Below are positions 17,459 through 26,835 of a DNA stretch of 64,000 nt, piece by piece (within the stretch, counting starts at the first letter, position 1; every line of letters starts with the position of its first letter). Both the position numbers and the translations under genes were made by a program. The notes under the pieces are model-generated. The model did not search any database, was not told where the DNA came from, and saw only the letters and a list, made by a program, of their open reading frames with translations. Source of the DNA: CALNBC01 sp040768925 (GTDB taxonomy: Bacteria; Bacillota; Clostridia; Christensenellales; CALWSW01); the NCBI GenBank assembly GCA_040768925.1, contig JAXGLZ010000001.1, forward strand, positions 868,001 to 932,000, read 5' to 3'.

Positions 17459-17905
17459 TTAATCCTCCGGCAGCACGGTTTCCGGCATCAGTTCCGTGTC
17501 CATCACCCTGAGGATTTTTTCCAGCACGGCGATCTCCTCCGGCGAAAAGCGTTCCCGGATGCGGTTCATGACGGTGCCGATATACGCTTCGCTGATGTTG
17601 TACAGCTGATAGAACCGATCCGTAACCTTGAGGATGCTCTCCCGTTTGTCGTGGGGGGACTGCTTTTTGACGACGTAGTTTTTTTTGATCAGGCTTTGGA
17701 CTTTGTGCGTGGCGTTGGGCTGCGAGATGTTCACAAACTTGGCGAATTCGCTGATCGTCGGCGTACGAAGGGCGTGGATCACCTCAACGCAGAAGGTTTC
17801 CACCGCGGTCAGGCTGGCTTCCCGGGTTTCAAACCGGCTGAAGATGCTGCGGTAGAAATTGAGCTTGAACTTGGTATAAACCTTGCGAAAAGAATGTTCC
17901 AACAT
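17459..17905 (-). CDS. fabT: MarR-family regulator, FabT-like
   Basis: This is a winged-helix repressor likely to control the fatty-acid genes it is clustered with. The ATG at 17905 (MLEHSFRKVYTKFKLNFYRSIF) has a GGAGGG site; the frame is open further upstream but that extension overlaps fabZ. The 148 residues match MarR length. The helix-turn-helix is TISEFAKFVNISQPNATHKVQSLIKKNYV and the wing KKQSPHDKRESILKVT. Streptococcal FabT is known to use acyl-ACP as co-repressor. A palindrome at the acpP promoter is a candidate target. The assignment to FabT is by context. Confidence 0.8.
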   Translation of the reverse strand: MLEHSFRKVYTKFKLNFYRSIFSRFETREASLTAVETFCVEVIHALRTPTISEFAKFVNISQPNATHKVQSLIKKNYVVKKQSPHDKRESILKVTDRFYQLYNISEAYIGTVMNRIRERFSPEEIAVLEKILRVMDTELMPETVLPED

Positions 17906-18008
17906 GATAAAAACCCTCCAGAGAATTGGAGCGGCGCGGCCCGTTCCGGCGTTTTTTTCAAAACCTTCGGCCGCCGCGGCGTCCCCGTAACGGCGCTGCC
18001 CAAAAGGC

Positions 18009-18455
18009 TCAATTGCCGGCATCGCCGCTGTCCGCGATCGCAAACGTGATTTTCGCATGGCATACCGGGGTTCCGCCCACCCTGGCGGTCGCGCTGCCGA
18101 TGCCGACCGAGCCGCGCACCCGGTCGATTTCGCACTCCAGATCCAGCGTGTCGCCGGGGCGCACCTGGCGCAAAAACCGCGCCTCCTTAATGCCGCCGAA
18201 AAGCGCCAGCTTGCCGCGGTTTTCCGGCAAAGAAAGCATGATGACGCCGCCGACCTGGGCCAGCGCCTCGATGATCAGTACTCCAGGCATCACCGGGTAA
18301 CTCGGGAAGTGGCCGGCAAAATACGGCTCGTCCGCCGAAACGTGTTTGACGGCCCGGGCCCATTTGCCCGGCTGGAAATCCAACACCTCGTCGATCAGCA
18401 AAAACGGGTCCCTGTGGGGGATGATCTCCTTGATTTGTTCCTTCGTCAGCTTCAT
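18009..18455 (-). CDS. fabZ: 3-hydroxyacyl-ACP dehydratase FabZ
   Basis: FabZ dehydrates 3-hydroxyacyl-ACP in the elongation cycle. The 148-residue hot-dog-fold protein has catalytic His49 in AGHFPSYPVMPG and Glu63 in GVLIIEALAQ. The opening IPHRDPFLLIDEV is typical. It lies three bases after fabF. No FabA or FabM is seen here, so unsaturated fatty-acid synthesis is not explained by this cluster. Confidence 0.96.
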   Translation of the reverse strand: MKLTKEQIKEIIPHRDPFLLIDEVLDFQPGKWARAVKHVSADEPYFAGHFPSYPVMPGVLIIEALAQVGGVIMLSLPENRGKLALFGGIKEARFLRQVRPGDTLDLECEIDRVRGSVGIGSATARVGGTPVCHAKITFAIADSGDAGN

Positions 18456-18458
18456 GTC

Positions 18459-19697
18459 TCATTCTCCCAGCTTTGAAAAGATCAGCGATGCGTTGTGGCC
18501 GCCGAATCCCAGGGAATTGGACATCGCGTGGGACAGGCAAACCCGCCGCCCGAAGTTCGGGACGACGTCCAGATCGCATTCGGGGTCCGGGACCTTGTAA
18601 TGGATGGTGGCCGGAATGAACCCGTCCTGGATCGCAAGGACGCAGATGATGGCCTCGACGCCGCCGGCCGCCCCCAGCATGTGGCCGGTCATGGATTTGG
18701 TCGAGCTGACGGGGATCGCGTGCGCCGCTTCGCCGAAAATCTCTTTGATGGCGGCGGTTTCCGTCTTGTCGTTCAGCTCGGTGGAAGTGCCGTGGGCGTT
18801 GATGTAATCGACGCCTGCCGGGGCGAGTTCCGCGTCCTCAAGCGCCAGCTTCATGGCCATGGCCGCGCCGTAACCGCTGGGGTCCGGCGCGGTGATGTGA
18901 TACGCGTCGCAGGTGGCCCCGTAGCCGGAAAGCTCCGCGTATATCCTCGCGCCGCGCCTTTTAGCGTGCTCGTATTCTTCGAGTATCAGGATGCCCGCGC
19001 CTTCCCCCAGCACAAAGCCGCTGCGCTCGGCGTCAAAGGGGATGGAGGCCCGGTTGGGGTCGCCGCCCTCGTGCAGCGCCCGCATGGAGGTGAATCCCCC
19101 CATGGCCAGGGGAATCGTCGTCGATTCCGTGCCGCCGCAGAGCATCACGTCCGCGTAGCCGTGGCGGATCATGCGCATCGCGTCCCCGATCGCGTTGGCC
19201 CCGCCGGCGCAGGCGGTGACAACGCAGGAGCAGTACCCCTTAAAGCCCGCTTCGATGGCGAGCCTGCCCGCGGCCATGTTGGAAATGGACATGGGGATGA
19301 AGAAGGGGGATACCCGGTCGAAGCCTTTCTCCAGGCCCTTGGCCTGTTCCCGCACGATGGAGGGCAGCCCCCCGATGCCAGAGGAGATCAGGGTCCCGCA
19401 GCGGTCCGGATCGGCGATGCGCCCGGCAAGCCCGCTGTCCTTCAGCGCTTCGCGGCCGGCGACCAGCGCATAGAGCGCGAAGCGGTCCATGTTCCGCGCT
19501 TCCGAGCCGCTCAGGTGATCCTTGGGGTCGATGTCCGCCTCGGCGGCCAGCTTGACCTTCTGGGCGGACGTATCGTAGCGGGTGATCGGCCGGATGCCGC
19601 ATTTTCCGCTCACAATGCCGTTCCAAAATGCTTCGATCCCGTTGCCCAGGGGCGTCACAGCCCCCATGCCGGTTACGACAACCCTGCGTTTTTCCAT
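18459..19697 (-). CDS. fabF: 3-oxoacyl-ACP synthase II FabF
   Basis: FabF is the elongating condensing enzyme of type II fatty-acid synthesis. The 412 residues carry the Cys-His-His triad: Cys163 in VVTACAGGANAIG, His302 in NAHGTSTELND and His339 in KSMTGHMLGAAGG. The length and motif spacing match E. coli FabF. The gene sits between fabG and fabZ on the minus strand. Confidence 0.97.
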   Translation of the reverse strand: MEKRRVVVTGMGAVTPLGNGIEAFWNGIVSGKCGIRPITRYDTSAQKVKLAAEADIDPKDHLSGSEARNMDRFALYALVAGREALKDSGLAGRIADPDRCGTLISSGIGGLPSIVREQAKGLEKGFDRVSPFFIPMSISNMAAGRLAIEAGFKGYCSCVVTACAGGANAIGDAMRMIRHGYADVMLCGGTESTTIPLAMGGFTSMRALHEGGDPNRASIPFDAERSGFVLGEGAGILILEEYEHAKRRGARIYAELSGYGATCDAYHITAPDPSGYGAAMAMKLALEDAELAPAGVDYINAHGTSTELNDKTETAAIKEIFGEAAHAIPVSSTKSMTGHMLGAAGGVEAIICVLAIQDGFIPATIHYKVPDPECDLDVVPNFGRRVCLSHAMSNSLGFGGHNASLIFSKLGE

Positions 19698-19741
19698 CTG
19701 TCCTCTCTCTTCTTTCTGCTCAAATCAGTTTCGCGCTTCGC

Positions 19742-20473
19742 TCAGGTCAGCATGCCGCCGTCCACATGGAGCACCTGGCCGGTGATGTACCCAGCCAGAT
19801 CGCTGCACAAAAAGGCCACGGCGTTCGCCACGTCCTCTCCGCTGCCCAGGCGGGCCAGGGGGATGCTTTTTTGCATCTCTTTTTTCAGGTCTTCGCTCAA
19901 AACGGCGGTCATGTCCGTTTCGATGAACCCGGGAGCCACCGCGTTGACCGTGACGCCCCGGGGGGCAAGCTCTTTTGCGGCGGATTTGGTCAGGCCGATC
20001 AGCCCGGCCTTGCTGGCGGCGTAATTCGCCTGGCCGGCGTTGCCGCAGATGCCCACCACGCTGGCGATGTTGACGATGCGGCCGCTTTTTTGCCGCAGCA
20101 TCGGCCGGGTGACCAGCTTGATGAGGTTGAACGCGCCCTTGAGGTTGACGGCCAGCACGCGGTCGAAATCCTCCTCGCTCATGCGCATGATCAGATTGTC
20201 CCTCGTGATGCCGGCGTTGTTGACGAGGATGTCCGGCGGGCCGAAGGTTTCCTCGCAAGTTTTCAGAATCTCCTGGCAGCAGGCGCTGTCCGAAACGTCT
20301 CCCTTGACAAGGACGGACCCGGGGCAAAGGGCGCGGGTTTTTTCGGCTTGCGCATCGTTCCCCGCGTAATTGATCACGATGTTCGCGCCCAAAGACGCGA
20401 GCTTTTGGCAGATCGCCCGGCCGATGCCGCGGCCGCCGCCGGTCACGATGGCGGTTTTGTTGGTCAGATCCAT
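19742..20473 (-). CDS. fabG: 3-oxoacyl-ACP reductase FabG
   Basis: FabG is the NADPH-dependent ketoreductase of the elongation cycle. It has the Rossmann motif TGGGRGIG and NNAG, with the catalytic Ser, Tyr and Lys in NIASVVGICGNAGQANYAASK. The ATG at 20473 (MDLTNKTAIVTGGG) is chosen because AGGAAGG lies nine bases upstream. An in-frame ATG at 20482 directly abuts that site and overlaps the fabD stop. The product is 243 residues. Confidence 0.95.
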   Translation of the reverse strand: MDLTNKTAIVTGGGRGIGRAICQKLASLGANIVINYAGNDAQAEKTRALCPGSVLVKGDVSDSACCQEILKTCEETFGPPDILVNNAGITRDNLIMRMSEEDFDRVLAVNLKGAFNLIKLVTRPMLRQKSGRIVNIASVVGICGNAGQANYAASKAGLIGLTKSAAKELAPRGVTVNAVAPGFIETDMTAVLSEDLKKEMQKSIPLARLGSGEDVANAVAFLCSDLAGYITGQVLHVDGGMLT

Positions 20474-20478
20474 TTTGT

Positions 20479-21408
20479 TCATCCTTCCTGCCGCTTCAGC
20501 TCTTCAACGGTTCGTTTAAAGTCCGCGACGGTTTCGATGGCGTAGCGCCGGATGTTCGGCGCGGTCTTTTGCACAAAGCCGCTGAGCACCTTCCCCGGCC
20601 CGATCTCGATCGCCGTGTCCACGCCATGGTTAACAAGGTTTTTCAGAATCCGCTCAAACCGCACCGGCATTTTGATCTGCCGGACCAAAAGTTGCTGGAT
20701 ATCCGCGCCTTCGGGGATTACTTCGCCCGTCACGTTGGAAAAAACGGGGCAGCTCATGGGGGCAAACGGCACGCTTTGCAGCTTCTGCTCCAGCAGCAGG
20801 GAGGCCTGCTCCATAAAAGGCGTGTGGAAGGGCCCGCTGACGTTCAATGGAACGCAGCGCTTTGCGCCCAACGCCATGCACGCTTTTGCGGCGGCTTCCA
20901 CCGCGCTTCGCCCGCCGCCGATCACGATCTGGCCCGGGCAGTTGAAGTTGCAGCAATAGGCCCCGCCGCCGGCAGAGGCGATCGCGGTGTTGATGGCCGC
21001 TTCGTCCAGGCCGAACACGGCGGTCATCGCGCTGTCCATTTCCTTTGTGGTTTCTGCCATTACTTTGCCGCGAAAGGCCAGAAGGCCGACCAGGGTTTTT
21101 GCGTCGAACACGCCCGCGGCGTGCAGCGCGCCGTATTCCCCCAGGGAAAGCCCCGCCGCGCAATCCGGGCGGATGCCCGCTTCGCTCAACAGCCGGGTCA
21201 CCGCCGCGGCAAAGGCGGCCATGCAGGGCTGGGTGTGCCGGGTTTCGGAAAGGGTCTGAATCGGCGCGTCAAAGCAGAGGGCGCGCAGGTCAAGGTCCAT
21301 GGCAGGAGCTTCAAAGATCGGGCGGATTTGGGGATATTCCGCGTAGAAATCCCCGCCCATGCCGCATTTTTGGCTGCCCTGGCCCGCGTACAGGAACACG
21401 AGCTTCAT
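20479..21408 (-). CDS. fabD: Malonyl-CoA:ACP transacylase FabD
   Basis: FabD loads malonyl units onto ACP. The 309 residues contain the nucleophile Ser88 in GLSLGEYGA, the N-terminal GQGSQ oxyanion motif, and the catalytic His in VSGPFHTPFM. The start overlaps the fabK stop by four bases. Order and spacing support one transcript. Confidence 0.96.
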   Translation of the reverse strand: MKLVFLYAGQGSQKCGMGGDFYAEYPQIRPIFEAPAMDLDLRALCFDAPIQTLSETRHTQPCMAAFAAAVTRLLSEAGIRPDCAAGLSLGEYGALHAAGVFDAKTLVGLLAFRGKVMAETTKEMDSAMTAVFGLDEAAINTAIASAGGGAYCCNFNCPGQIVIGGGRSAVEAAAKACMALGAKRCVPLNVSGPFHTPFMEQASLLLEQKLQSVPFAPMSCPVFSNVTGEVIPEGADIQQLLVRQIKMPVRFERILKNLVNHGVDTAIEIGPGKVLSGFVQKTAPNIRRYAIETVADFKRTVEELKRQEG

Positions 21409-22364
21409 TCCGCGTTCCCCCTGCCCTTCAGCAGCGGGTGCGCTCCAAGCGCGGCAAAAGCCTTTTTGCAGTCCTCGAAAAGGTCTTTGATGATCTGTTC
21501 GGCGGGCAGGATCTCGTTCAGCTGCCCCGCCACCTGCCCGGCCATCAGGGAACCGTTTGCCGTGTCGCCGTCAAACACGGCGCGGCGCAGGGAACCGAGG
21601 GTGAAGTGCTCCAGCTCCTCCCTGGTGGCGCCGGCTTTTTCCTGTTTCAGGTATTCCTGGGCCATTTTGTTCTTCAGGATGCGCACCGGCACCCCGGCGA
21701 TGCGGCCGGTGACGATGGTATCCGTATCCTTGGCCTGCAGGATGGCCTGCTTGTAATTCTCATGGATCGGGCATTCCGCCGCGCGCAGCAGCGTGGTGCC
21801 GATCTGAACGCCGCAGGCCCCCAGGGCCAGGGCGGCCAGCATCTGCCTGCCGCTGGCGATTCCCCCCGCCGCGACGACGGGAACGTCCAGCGCGTCCGCC
21901 ACCTGGGGGAGAAGCGCCATCGTGGTCAGCTCGCCCACGTGGCCGCCGGCCTCGCAGCCCTCGGCGATCACGCCGTCCGCCCCCTGGGAAACGACGCGCC
22001 TGGCCAAGGCGACGCTGGGGATGACGGGGAACACCTTGATGCCCGCTTCCTTCCAGGCGGGGATGTATTTGCCCGGCATGCCCGCCCCGGTGGTGACGAC
22101 GCCGACCCTTTCCTCGGCCAAAAGCGCCGCCAGTTCCTCAACCTGCGGGTGCATCATCATCAGATTGACGCCGAAGGGCTTGCTTGTTTTGGCCCGGGCG
22201 ATGCGGATCTGCTCGCGCAGCTGGTCCGGCGAATAGCCGCCGGAGGCGATCTGGCCCAGGCCGCCGATCTCGGAAATCAGCGCCGCGAAAGCGCCGGTGG
22301 CGATGTTGGCCATGCCGCCCTGAATGATGGGATACTCGATCCCCAGCAATTCTCTCAAATCCAA
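21405..22364 (-). CDS. fabK: Enoyl-ACP reductase II FabK
   Basis: FabK is the FMN-dependent enoyl-ACP reductase found in many Firmicutes in place of FabI. The 319-residue TIM-barrel protein begins LLGIEYPIIQGGMANIATG and contains the FMN/substrate motif GADGVIAEGCEAGGHVG and PVVAAGGIASGRQM. The start is a TTG at 22364 with AAAGGAAG about seven bases upstream. No fabI is seen in the window. A FabK-only organism is expected to be insensitive to FabI inhibitors such as triclosan (known for the family). Confidence 0.95.
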   Translation of the reverse strand: MDLRELLGIEYPIIQGGMANIATGAFAALISEIGGLGQIASGGYSPDQLREQIRIARAKTSKPFGVNLMMMHPQVEELAALLAEERVGVVTTGAGMPGKYIPAWKEAGIKVFPVIPSVALARRVVSQGADGVIAEGCEAGGHVGELTTMALLPQVADALDVPVVAAGGIASGRQMLAALALGACGVQIGTTLLRAAECPIHENYKQAILQAKDTDTIVTGRIAGVPVRILKNKMAQEYLKQEKAGATREELEHFTLGSLRRAVFDGDTANGSLMAGQVAGQLNEILPAEQIIKDLFEDCKKAFAALGAHPLLKGRGNAE

Positions 22365-22377
22365 AAGAGCACTTCCT

Positions 22378-23355
22378 TTACCAAGTAAAATAGATGCTGC
22401 CGTAAGTCAGCCCGCCGCCAAAGGCGGAAAGGACCACGCTGTCCCCCCGGACAAGCCTGCCGGACTGGGCGAGTTCGTCGAGGGCGATGGCGATGCTGGC
22501 CGCGGAGGTGTTGCCCACGTGGTCGATGTTCAAAAAGCATTTTTCCAGAGGGATATCGAGCTTTTTCGCCACGGACTGGATGATGCGCTCGTTCGCCTGG
22601 TGGAACACGAAATGGTCGATCTGATCCGCCGTTTTTTTGGCCTGATCGAGGACGCAAAGCACGCTTTTGGGCGCCTGATCCACGGCGAAGCGGAACACCT
22701 CGGCCCCGTTCATCCGAAAAGCCCGGGGCTCCGCGTCTGCGCTGCGGCTGGCGAAGGGATTGTTCGCAAAATAGCCCAGCCGGGCGGAGAGGATCTCGCT
22801 GTCGCCCTGGGCGCCGGCGTCAAAGAAGAACGCGCCGGATTCGCTGCGCGCAACGATCGCGGCCCCCGCCCCGTCCCCAAACAGGATGCAGGTGCTGCGG
22901 TCGGTGTAGTCCACGATTTTGGAGAGCATGTCGCACCCGATGACGAGGGCGACGGCTTCCTCCTGCCCCGCAAGCAGGGCGTGTGCGGTCTTGAGCGCGT
23001 ACACAAAGCCGCTGCACGCGGCGTTCAGGTCGAGGGCGAGGATTTCGTTCGGCAGGCCCAAAGCTTCCTGCAGCAGGCAGGAGAGGGAGGGCGTCGCGTA
23101 ATCCCCGGTGACGGTGGCGCAAATCAGCACGCCGATCCGTTCCTTGGGGATTCCCGCCGCAAGGAGCGCCTTTTTTGCGGCCGCTTCGGCCATGGAGAGG
23201 GTGGTATCATCCTCTGTTGCGATGGTGCGGCTGCAAATCCCCGTGCGGGAGGTGATCCATTCGTCGCTGGTTTCCACGATGGTTTCCAGCATGGCGTTGG
23301 TGACGGAAAGGGAGGGGACATAGCGCCCCGTGCCCAATATGGACAGTCCTGACAA
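22378..23355 (-). CDS. fabH: 3-oxoacyl-ACP synthase III FabH
   Basis: FabH condenses acetyl- or branched acyl-CoA with malonyl-ACP to start synthesis. The 325 residues have Cys114 in NAACSGFVYAL, His in HFVFHQANERI and Asn in GNTSAAS. The TTG start at 23355 has GAGGTG upstream. It is the first fab gene after accA. Primer specificity (straight or branched) cannot be read directly. Confidence 0.96.
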   Translation of the reverse strand: MSGLSILGTGRYVPSLSVTNAMLETIVETSDEWITSRTGICSRTIATEDDTTLSMAEAAAKKALLAAGIPKERIGVLICATVTGDYATPSLSCLLQEALGLPNEILALDLNAACSGFVYALKTAHALLAGQEEAVALVIGCDMLSKIVDYTDRSTCILFGDGAGAAIVARSESGAFFFDAGAQGDSEILSARLGYFANNPFASRSADAEPRAFRMNGAEVFRFAVDQAPKSVLCVLDQAKKTADQIDHFVFHQANERIIQSVAKKLDIPLEKCFLNIDHVGNTSAASIAIALDELAQSGRLVRGDSVVLSAFGGGLTYGSIYFTW

Positions 23356-23367
23356 AACGGCGGCACC

Positions 23368-24159
23368 TCACAATCCGATGGCGCGGTATTTGGCATACCG
23401 GTTTTCAACGTGTTGATTTGCGGGGGTCTTCAGCAGATCCGCAAGCTCCTCCCGCACGGCTTTTTTTACCCGGGCGATCGCGAGGCGGGGCTTTTCCCCC
23501 GCGCCGGCGGCCGGCTCGGCGATGATGCGGTCCGCGATGCCATAGTCGAAAAGGTCCTGGGCGGTAAGCTTCATGATGCCGCAGGCCTCCTGGGTGCGGG
23601 AAGCGTCTTTCCAAAGGATGGAAGCGAACCCTTCCGGCGAAAGCACCGAATAAACCGCGTTTGAAAGCATCAGGATCCGGTCCGCGACGCTGAGCGCCAG
23701 CGCGCCGCCGGAGCCGCCCTCCCCCGTGACGACGCACAGGATGGGGACTCTAAGGCCGCTCATCTGAAAAAGGCACTGGGCGATGGCCTCGCCCTGGCCG
23801 CGCTCCTCGGCTTCTTTGCCGGGGTATGCGCCCGGCGTGTCGATAAACGTGAGGACCGGGCGGCCGAATTTTTCCGCCTGGGCCATGGCGCGCTGCCATT
23901 TGCGATAGCCTTCCGGCCCGGGCATTCCAAAATTGCAGTCGATGTTTTCCTGGAGCGTGTGGCCCTTGCAATGGCCGGCAACGGTGACCGGGATGCCGCA
24001 AAAAAGCCCGACGCCGCAGACGATCGCCCGGTCGTCGGCAAAACGGCGGTCCCCCCGGATCTCAAAAAAATCGCTGAGCAGCGCGGCGATATAGTCCCGG
24101 ATGTTCGGCCGTCTGCCGTCCCGGGCCAGGGCGACGCGCTCGTGTGCAGTGATGCCCAT
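23368..24159 (-). CDS. accA: Acetyl-CoA carboxylase carboxyltransferase subunit alpha
   Basis: AccA forms the carboxyltransferase with AccD, moving CO2 from carboxybiotin to acetyl-CoA. The 263 residues are a little shorter than E. coli AccA because the N-terminal helical extension is reduced. Clear family blocks are FGRPVLTFIDTPGAYPG, EEAERGQGEAIA-like and VVTGEGGSGGALALSVAD. The start lies one base after the accD stop. Confidence 0.95.
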   Translation of the reverse strand: MGITAHERVALARDGRRPNIRDYIAALLSDFFEIRGDRRFADDRAIVCGVGLFCGIPVTVAGHCKGHTLQENIDCNFGMPGPEGYRKWQRAMAQAEKFGRPVLTFIDTPGAYPGKEAEERGQGEAIAQCLFQMSGLRVPILCVVTGEGGSGGALALSVADRILMLSNAVYSVLSPEGFASILWKDASRTQEACGIMKLTAQDLFDYGIADRIIAEPAAGAGEKPRLAIARVKKAVREELADLLKTPANQHVENRYAKYRAIGL

Positions 24160-24160
24160 C

Positions 24161-25018
24161 TTACCTCCTGTGCAGCGAAAGCAGGGTTTTCAGCGTGGAT
24201 CGCAGCTCGTTTCGGGGGACGATGGCGTCCACAAATCCATGCTCCAGCTGGAACTCGCTGCGCTGAAACCCTTCCGGCAGGGTCTGGCGGATGGTCTGCT
24301 CGATCACGCGCGGCCCCGCAAACCCGATCAAAGCCCCGGGTTCGGCCAGGATAATATCCCCCAGCGAGGCAAAGCTGGCGGTGACGCCGCCGGTGGTGGG
24401 GTGGGTGAGCACGGAGATAAACAGCCCGCCCGCTTCCGAAAGCCGCCGGACAGCGCCGGCGGTCTTGGCCATCTGCATCAGGGAAAAAATCCCTTCCTGC
24501 ATGCGGGCGCCGCCGCTGGCGGAAAAGACGATCAGCGGCAGGCCGTGATCCTTTGCGTACTCCGCGGCCAGGGTGATTTTTTCCCCCACGGCCGTGCCCA
24601 TGCTGCCCATCAGGAAGCGGCTGTCCAGCGCCGCGCAAATGACCTTGATCCTTCCGATGGAGCCGACGGCGCAGTAAGCCGCGTCAACAAGGCCGGTTTT
24701 TTGGCAAAGCCCGGTCAGCTTTTCGTCGTATTCCGGGAAGTCGAGGGGGTTTTGGGGCCGGATGTGGGCGAATTGCTCGCGCAGGGTGCCGCGGTCCAGA
24801 ACAAGGCTGACCCGCCTTTTTGCAAAAAGGGGCAGGTGGTGCCCGCACCGCGCGCAGACGAACAGGTTCGCGGCGAGGGTCGCCTCGTCGTGGTCCGCCT
24901 GGCATGCGGGGCAGCGCACGTACTGCGGTTCGGCCGCCATATCGGGCTTTTTCTGCCTCATGCGGGAGGTCCGCAGCGTATCCAGCTTGTTTTTGCGTTC
25001 CGCGAAAATATTTTCCAT
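24161..25018 (-). CDS. accD: Acetyl-CoA carboxylase carboxyltransferase subunit beta
   Basis: AccD is the partner of AccA. The 285-residue protein has the N-terminal four-Cys zinc ribbon (CPAC ... CARC, about residues 38-61). The crotonase-fold domain follows, with SGGARMQEGIFSLMQMAKT and PTTGGVTASFASLGDIILAEPGALIGFAGPRVI. It is encoded one base after the accC stop. Confidence 0.96.
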   Translation of the reverse strand: MENIFAERKNKLDTLRTSRMRQKKPDMAAEPQYVRCPACQADHDEATLAANLFVCARCGHHLPLFAKRRVSLVLDRGTLREQFAHIRPQNPLDFPEYDEKLTGLCQKTGLVDAAYCAVGSIGRIKVICAALDSRFLMGSMGTAVGEKITLAAEYAKDHGLPLIVFSASGGARMQEGIFSLMQMAKTAGAVRRLSEAGGLFISVLTHPTTGGVTASFASLGDIILAEPGALIGFAGPRVIEQTIRQTLPEGFQRSEFQLEHGFVDAIVPRNELRSTLKTLLSLHRR

Positions 25019-25019
25019 A

Positions 25020-26396
25020 TTACAGCATCATCTCTTTTTCGATCGGGGCGAGCAGGCGGGAAAGATTGCTTTCGAGAAAGCCGGTGTCGTAATGCCCGCG
25101 CATGAAGTCCGGATTGTACAGGATCATGTACTGCAAGCCGAGGTTGGTTTTGATCCCCTTGACGAGGAATTCCTCCAGCGCGCGGCGCATCCGATAAATC
25201 GCTTCGTTGCGGTTCCTGCCGTGCACGATCACCTTCGCGATCATGGAATCGTAATAGGGGCTGATTTCGCAGCCGGTATAAAGCGCCGTATCCACCCGCA
25301 CGCCGTAGCTGCCGGGCAGATGCAAATATTCGATAACGCCCGGGCAGGGGGCAAAGTTGTTTTCCGGGTCTTCCGCGTTGATCCGGCATTCGATCGCGTG
25401 GCCGTTGATCTGGATGTCTTCCTGCCGGTAATCCAGGGGAAAGCCCCCGGCGATGCGGATCTGCTCGCGGATCAGGTCGATGCCGGTCACCATTTCCGTA
25501 ACCGGGTGCTCCACCTGGATGCGGGTGTTCATCTCGATGAAATAAAAATTGCCGCCGCTGTCCATCACGAATTCCACCGTTCCGGCGTTGCGGTACCCCG
25601 CGGCCTTCGCGGCTTTAACCGCCGCGTCGCCCATGCGGCTTCTGAGCGCCGCGTCCACCCTGCGGGAGGGAGCTTCTTCCAGAATTTTTTGGTTGCGGCG
25701 CTGGAGCGAGCATTCCCGCTCCCCCAGATGCACCACATTGCCCTGGCTGTCGGCCAGTATCTGCACTTCGATGTGCCGGGGGTTGACGATCAGCTTTTCA
25801 AGATAGACCGCGCCGTCCCCGAAGGCGGCAAGGGCTTCCCCGGCCGCAGCTTCGAAAGCGGGTTTGATCTGGGCCTGATCCCGGGCAATGCGGATGCCCC
25901 GCCCGCCGCCGCCCGCGCGGGCTTTGATCAGCACCGGGCAGCCCAGCTCTTTTGCGATGCGCTCCGCCTGTTCAACATTCTGAACGATGCCGTCCGAACC
26001 CGGAACAACGGGCACGCCGCAGGATTTCATCAGTTCCCTCGCGGCGCTTTTGTCCCCCATTTTGCGGATGACCGACGCCGGCGGGCCGATGAAGATAAGG
26101 CCCTGCTCCTCCGCCAGCTGGGCAAAATCCGGGTTTTCGGACAAAAAGCCGAACCCGGGGTGAATCGCGTCGCAGTTTGTGCCCAGCGCCGCGGCGATGA
26201 TGTTTTGCTGGTTCAGGTAGCTTTCGCCCGGGCGGCTGCCGCCGATGCAGACCGATCTGGTGGCCAGCGTGACGAACAAGGATTCCCGGTCCGCCCGGGA
26301 ATAGACGGCCACGGTCTCGATGTTCATATCCCGGCAGGCGCGGATGATGCGCACCGCGATTTCCCCTCGGTTCGCGACGAGCACGCGCTTGATCAT
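25020..26396 (-). CDS. accC: Biotin carboxylase AccC
   Basis: AccC carboxylates the AccB biotin using ATP and bicarbonate. The 458 residues include the N-terminal pre-ATP-grasp motif RVLVANRGEIAVRIIRACRD, the glycine-rich loop AGGGGRGIRIAR and the catalytic EMNTRIQVEHPVTE. The length equals that of stand-alone biotin carboxylases. The start overlaps the accB stop by four bases. Confidence 0.97.
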   Translation of the reverse strand: MIKRVLVANRGEIAVRIIRACRDMNIETVAVYSRADRESLFVTLATRSVCIGGSRPGESYLNQQNIIAAALGTNCDAIHPGFGFLSENPDFAQLAEEQGLIFIGPPASVIRKMGDKSAARELMKSCGVPVVPGSDGIVQNVEQAERIAKELGCPVLIKARAGGGGRGIRIARDQAQIKPAFEAAAGEALAAFGDGAVYLEKLIVNPRHIEVQILADSQGNVVHLGERECSLQRRNQKILEEAPSRRVDAALRSRMGDAAVKAAKAAGYRNAGTVEFVMDSGGNFYFIEMNTRIQVEHPVTEMVTGIDLIREQIRIAGGFPLDYRQEDIQINGHAIECRINAEDPENNFAPCPGVIEYLHLPGSYGVRVDTALYTGCEISPYYDSMIAKVIVHGRNRNEAIYRMRRALEEFLVKGIKTNLGLQYMILYNPDFMRGHYDTGFLESNLSRLLAPIEKEMML

Positions 26397-26827
26397 GGCT
26401 GCGCCCCGATGGTGATCAGCGGGCTGCCGAATTCGGCGAGCTCCCCGTCGGTGAAGTGGATTTCGGTGACGACGCCCGCGCAGGGGGCGGTCACTTCGCT
26501 GAACAGCTTCATCGCCTCGATCAGGCAGAGCGGGTCGCCCTGCCGCACCGCGTCCCCCACCGAAACGAGGGGTTTTTGCCCCGGTTCGCGCGCGCGAAAA
26601 ACCGACCCCACGATCGGGGCGGTGACGACCGTGCCCTCGCTTTTGACCGGCTCTCCTATGACGGGCTGCCGCACGTTCTGCGGAGAAGCCGGGGCAGCCA
26701 GAACAGCGGAAACAGGACCGGCCGATTTTTCCAGCGTGATTTTGATCGTTTTATCTTCGTAATGCACGCGGGAAAGCGAAGACGCCTCCACCGCGGCGAT
26801 CAATTCCTGGACCGCCTTGATATCCAT
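26393..26827 (-). CDS. accB: Biotin carboxyl carrier protein AccB
   Basis: AccB carries biotin on Lys107 in CLIEAMKLFSEV, within the C-terminal biotinyl domain (about 68-144). The N-terminal helical region and Ala/Pro-rich linker (about 35-60) are typical. The protein is 144 residues. It is the likely substrate of the BirA encoded downstream in the same block. Confidence 0.96.
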   Translation of the reverse strand: MDIKAVQELIAAVEASSLSRVHYEDKTIKITLEKSAGPVSAVLAAPASPQNVRQPVIGEPVKSEGTVVTAPIVGSVFRAREPGQKPLVSVGDAVRQGDPLCLIEAMKLFSEVTAPCAGVVTEIHFTDGELAEFGSPLITIGAQP

Positions 26828-26835
26828 GAAGGCTC

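Noticed and set aside
18495..20024. Long plus-strand open frame across fabF and fabG
   Set aside because: Antisense shadow of conserved genes with no recognisable protein features.
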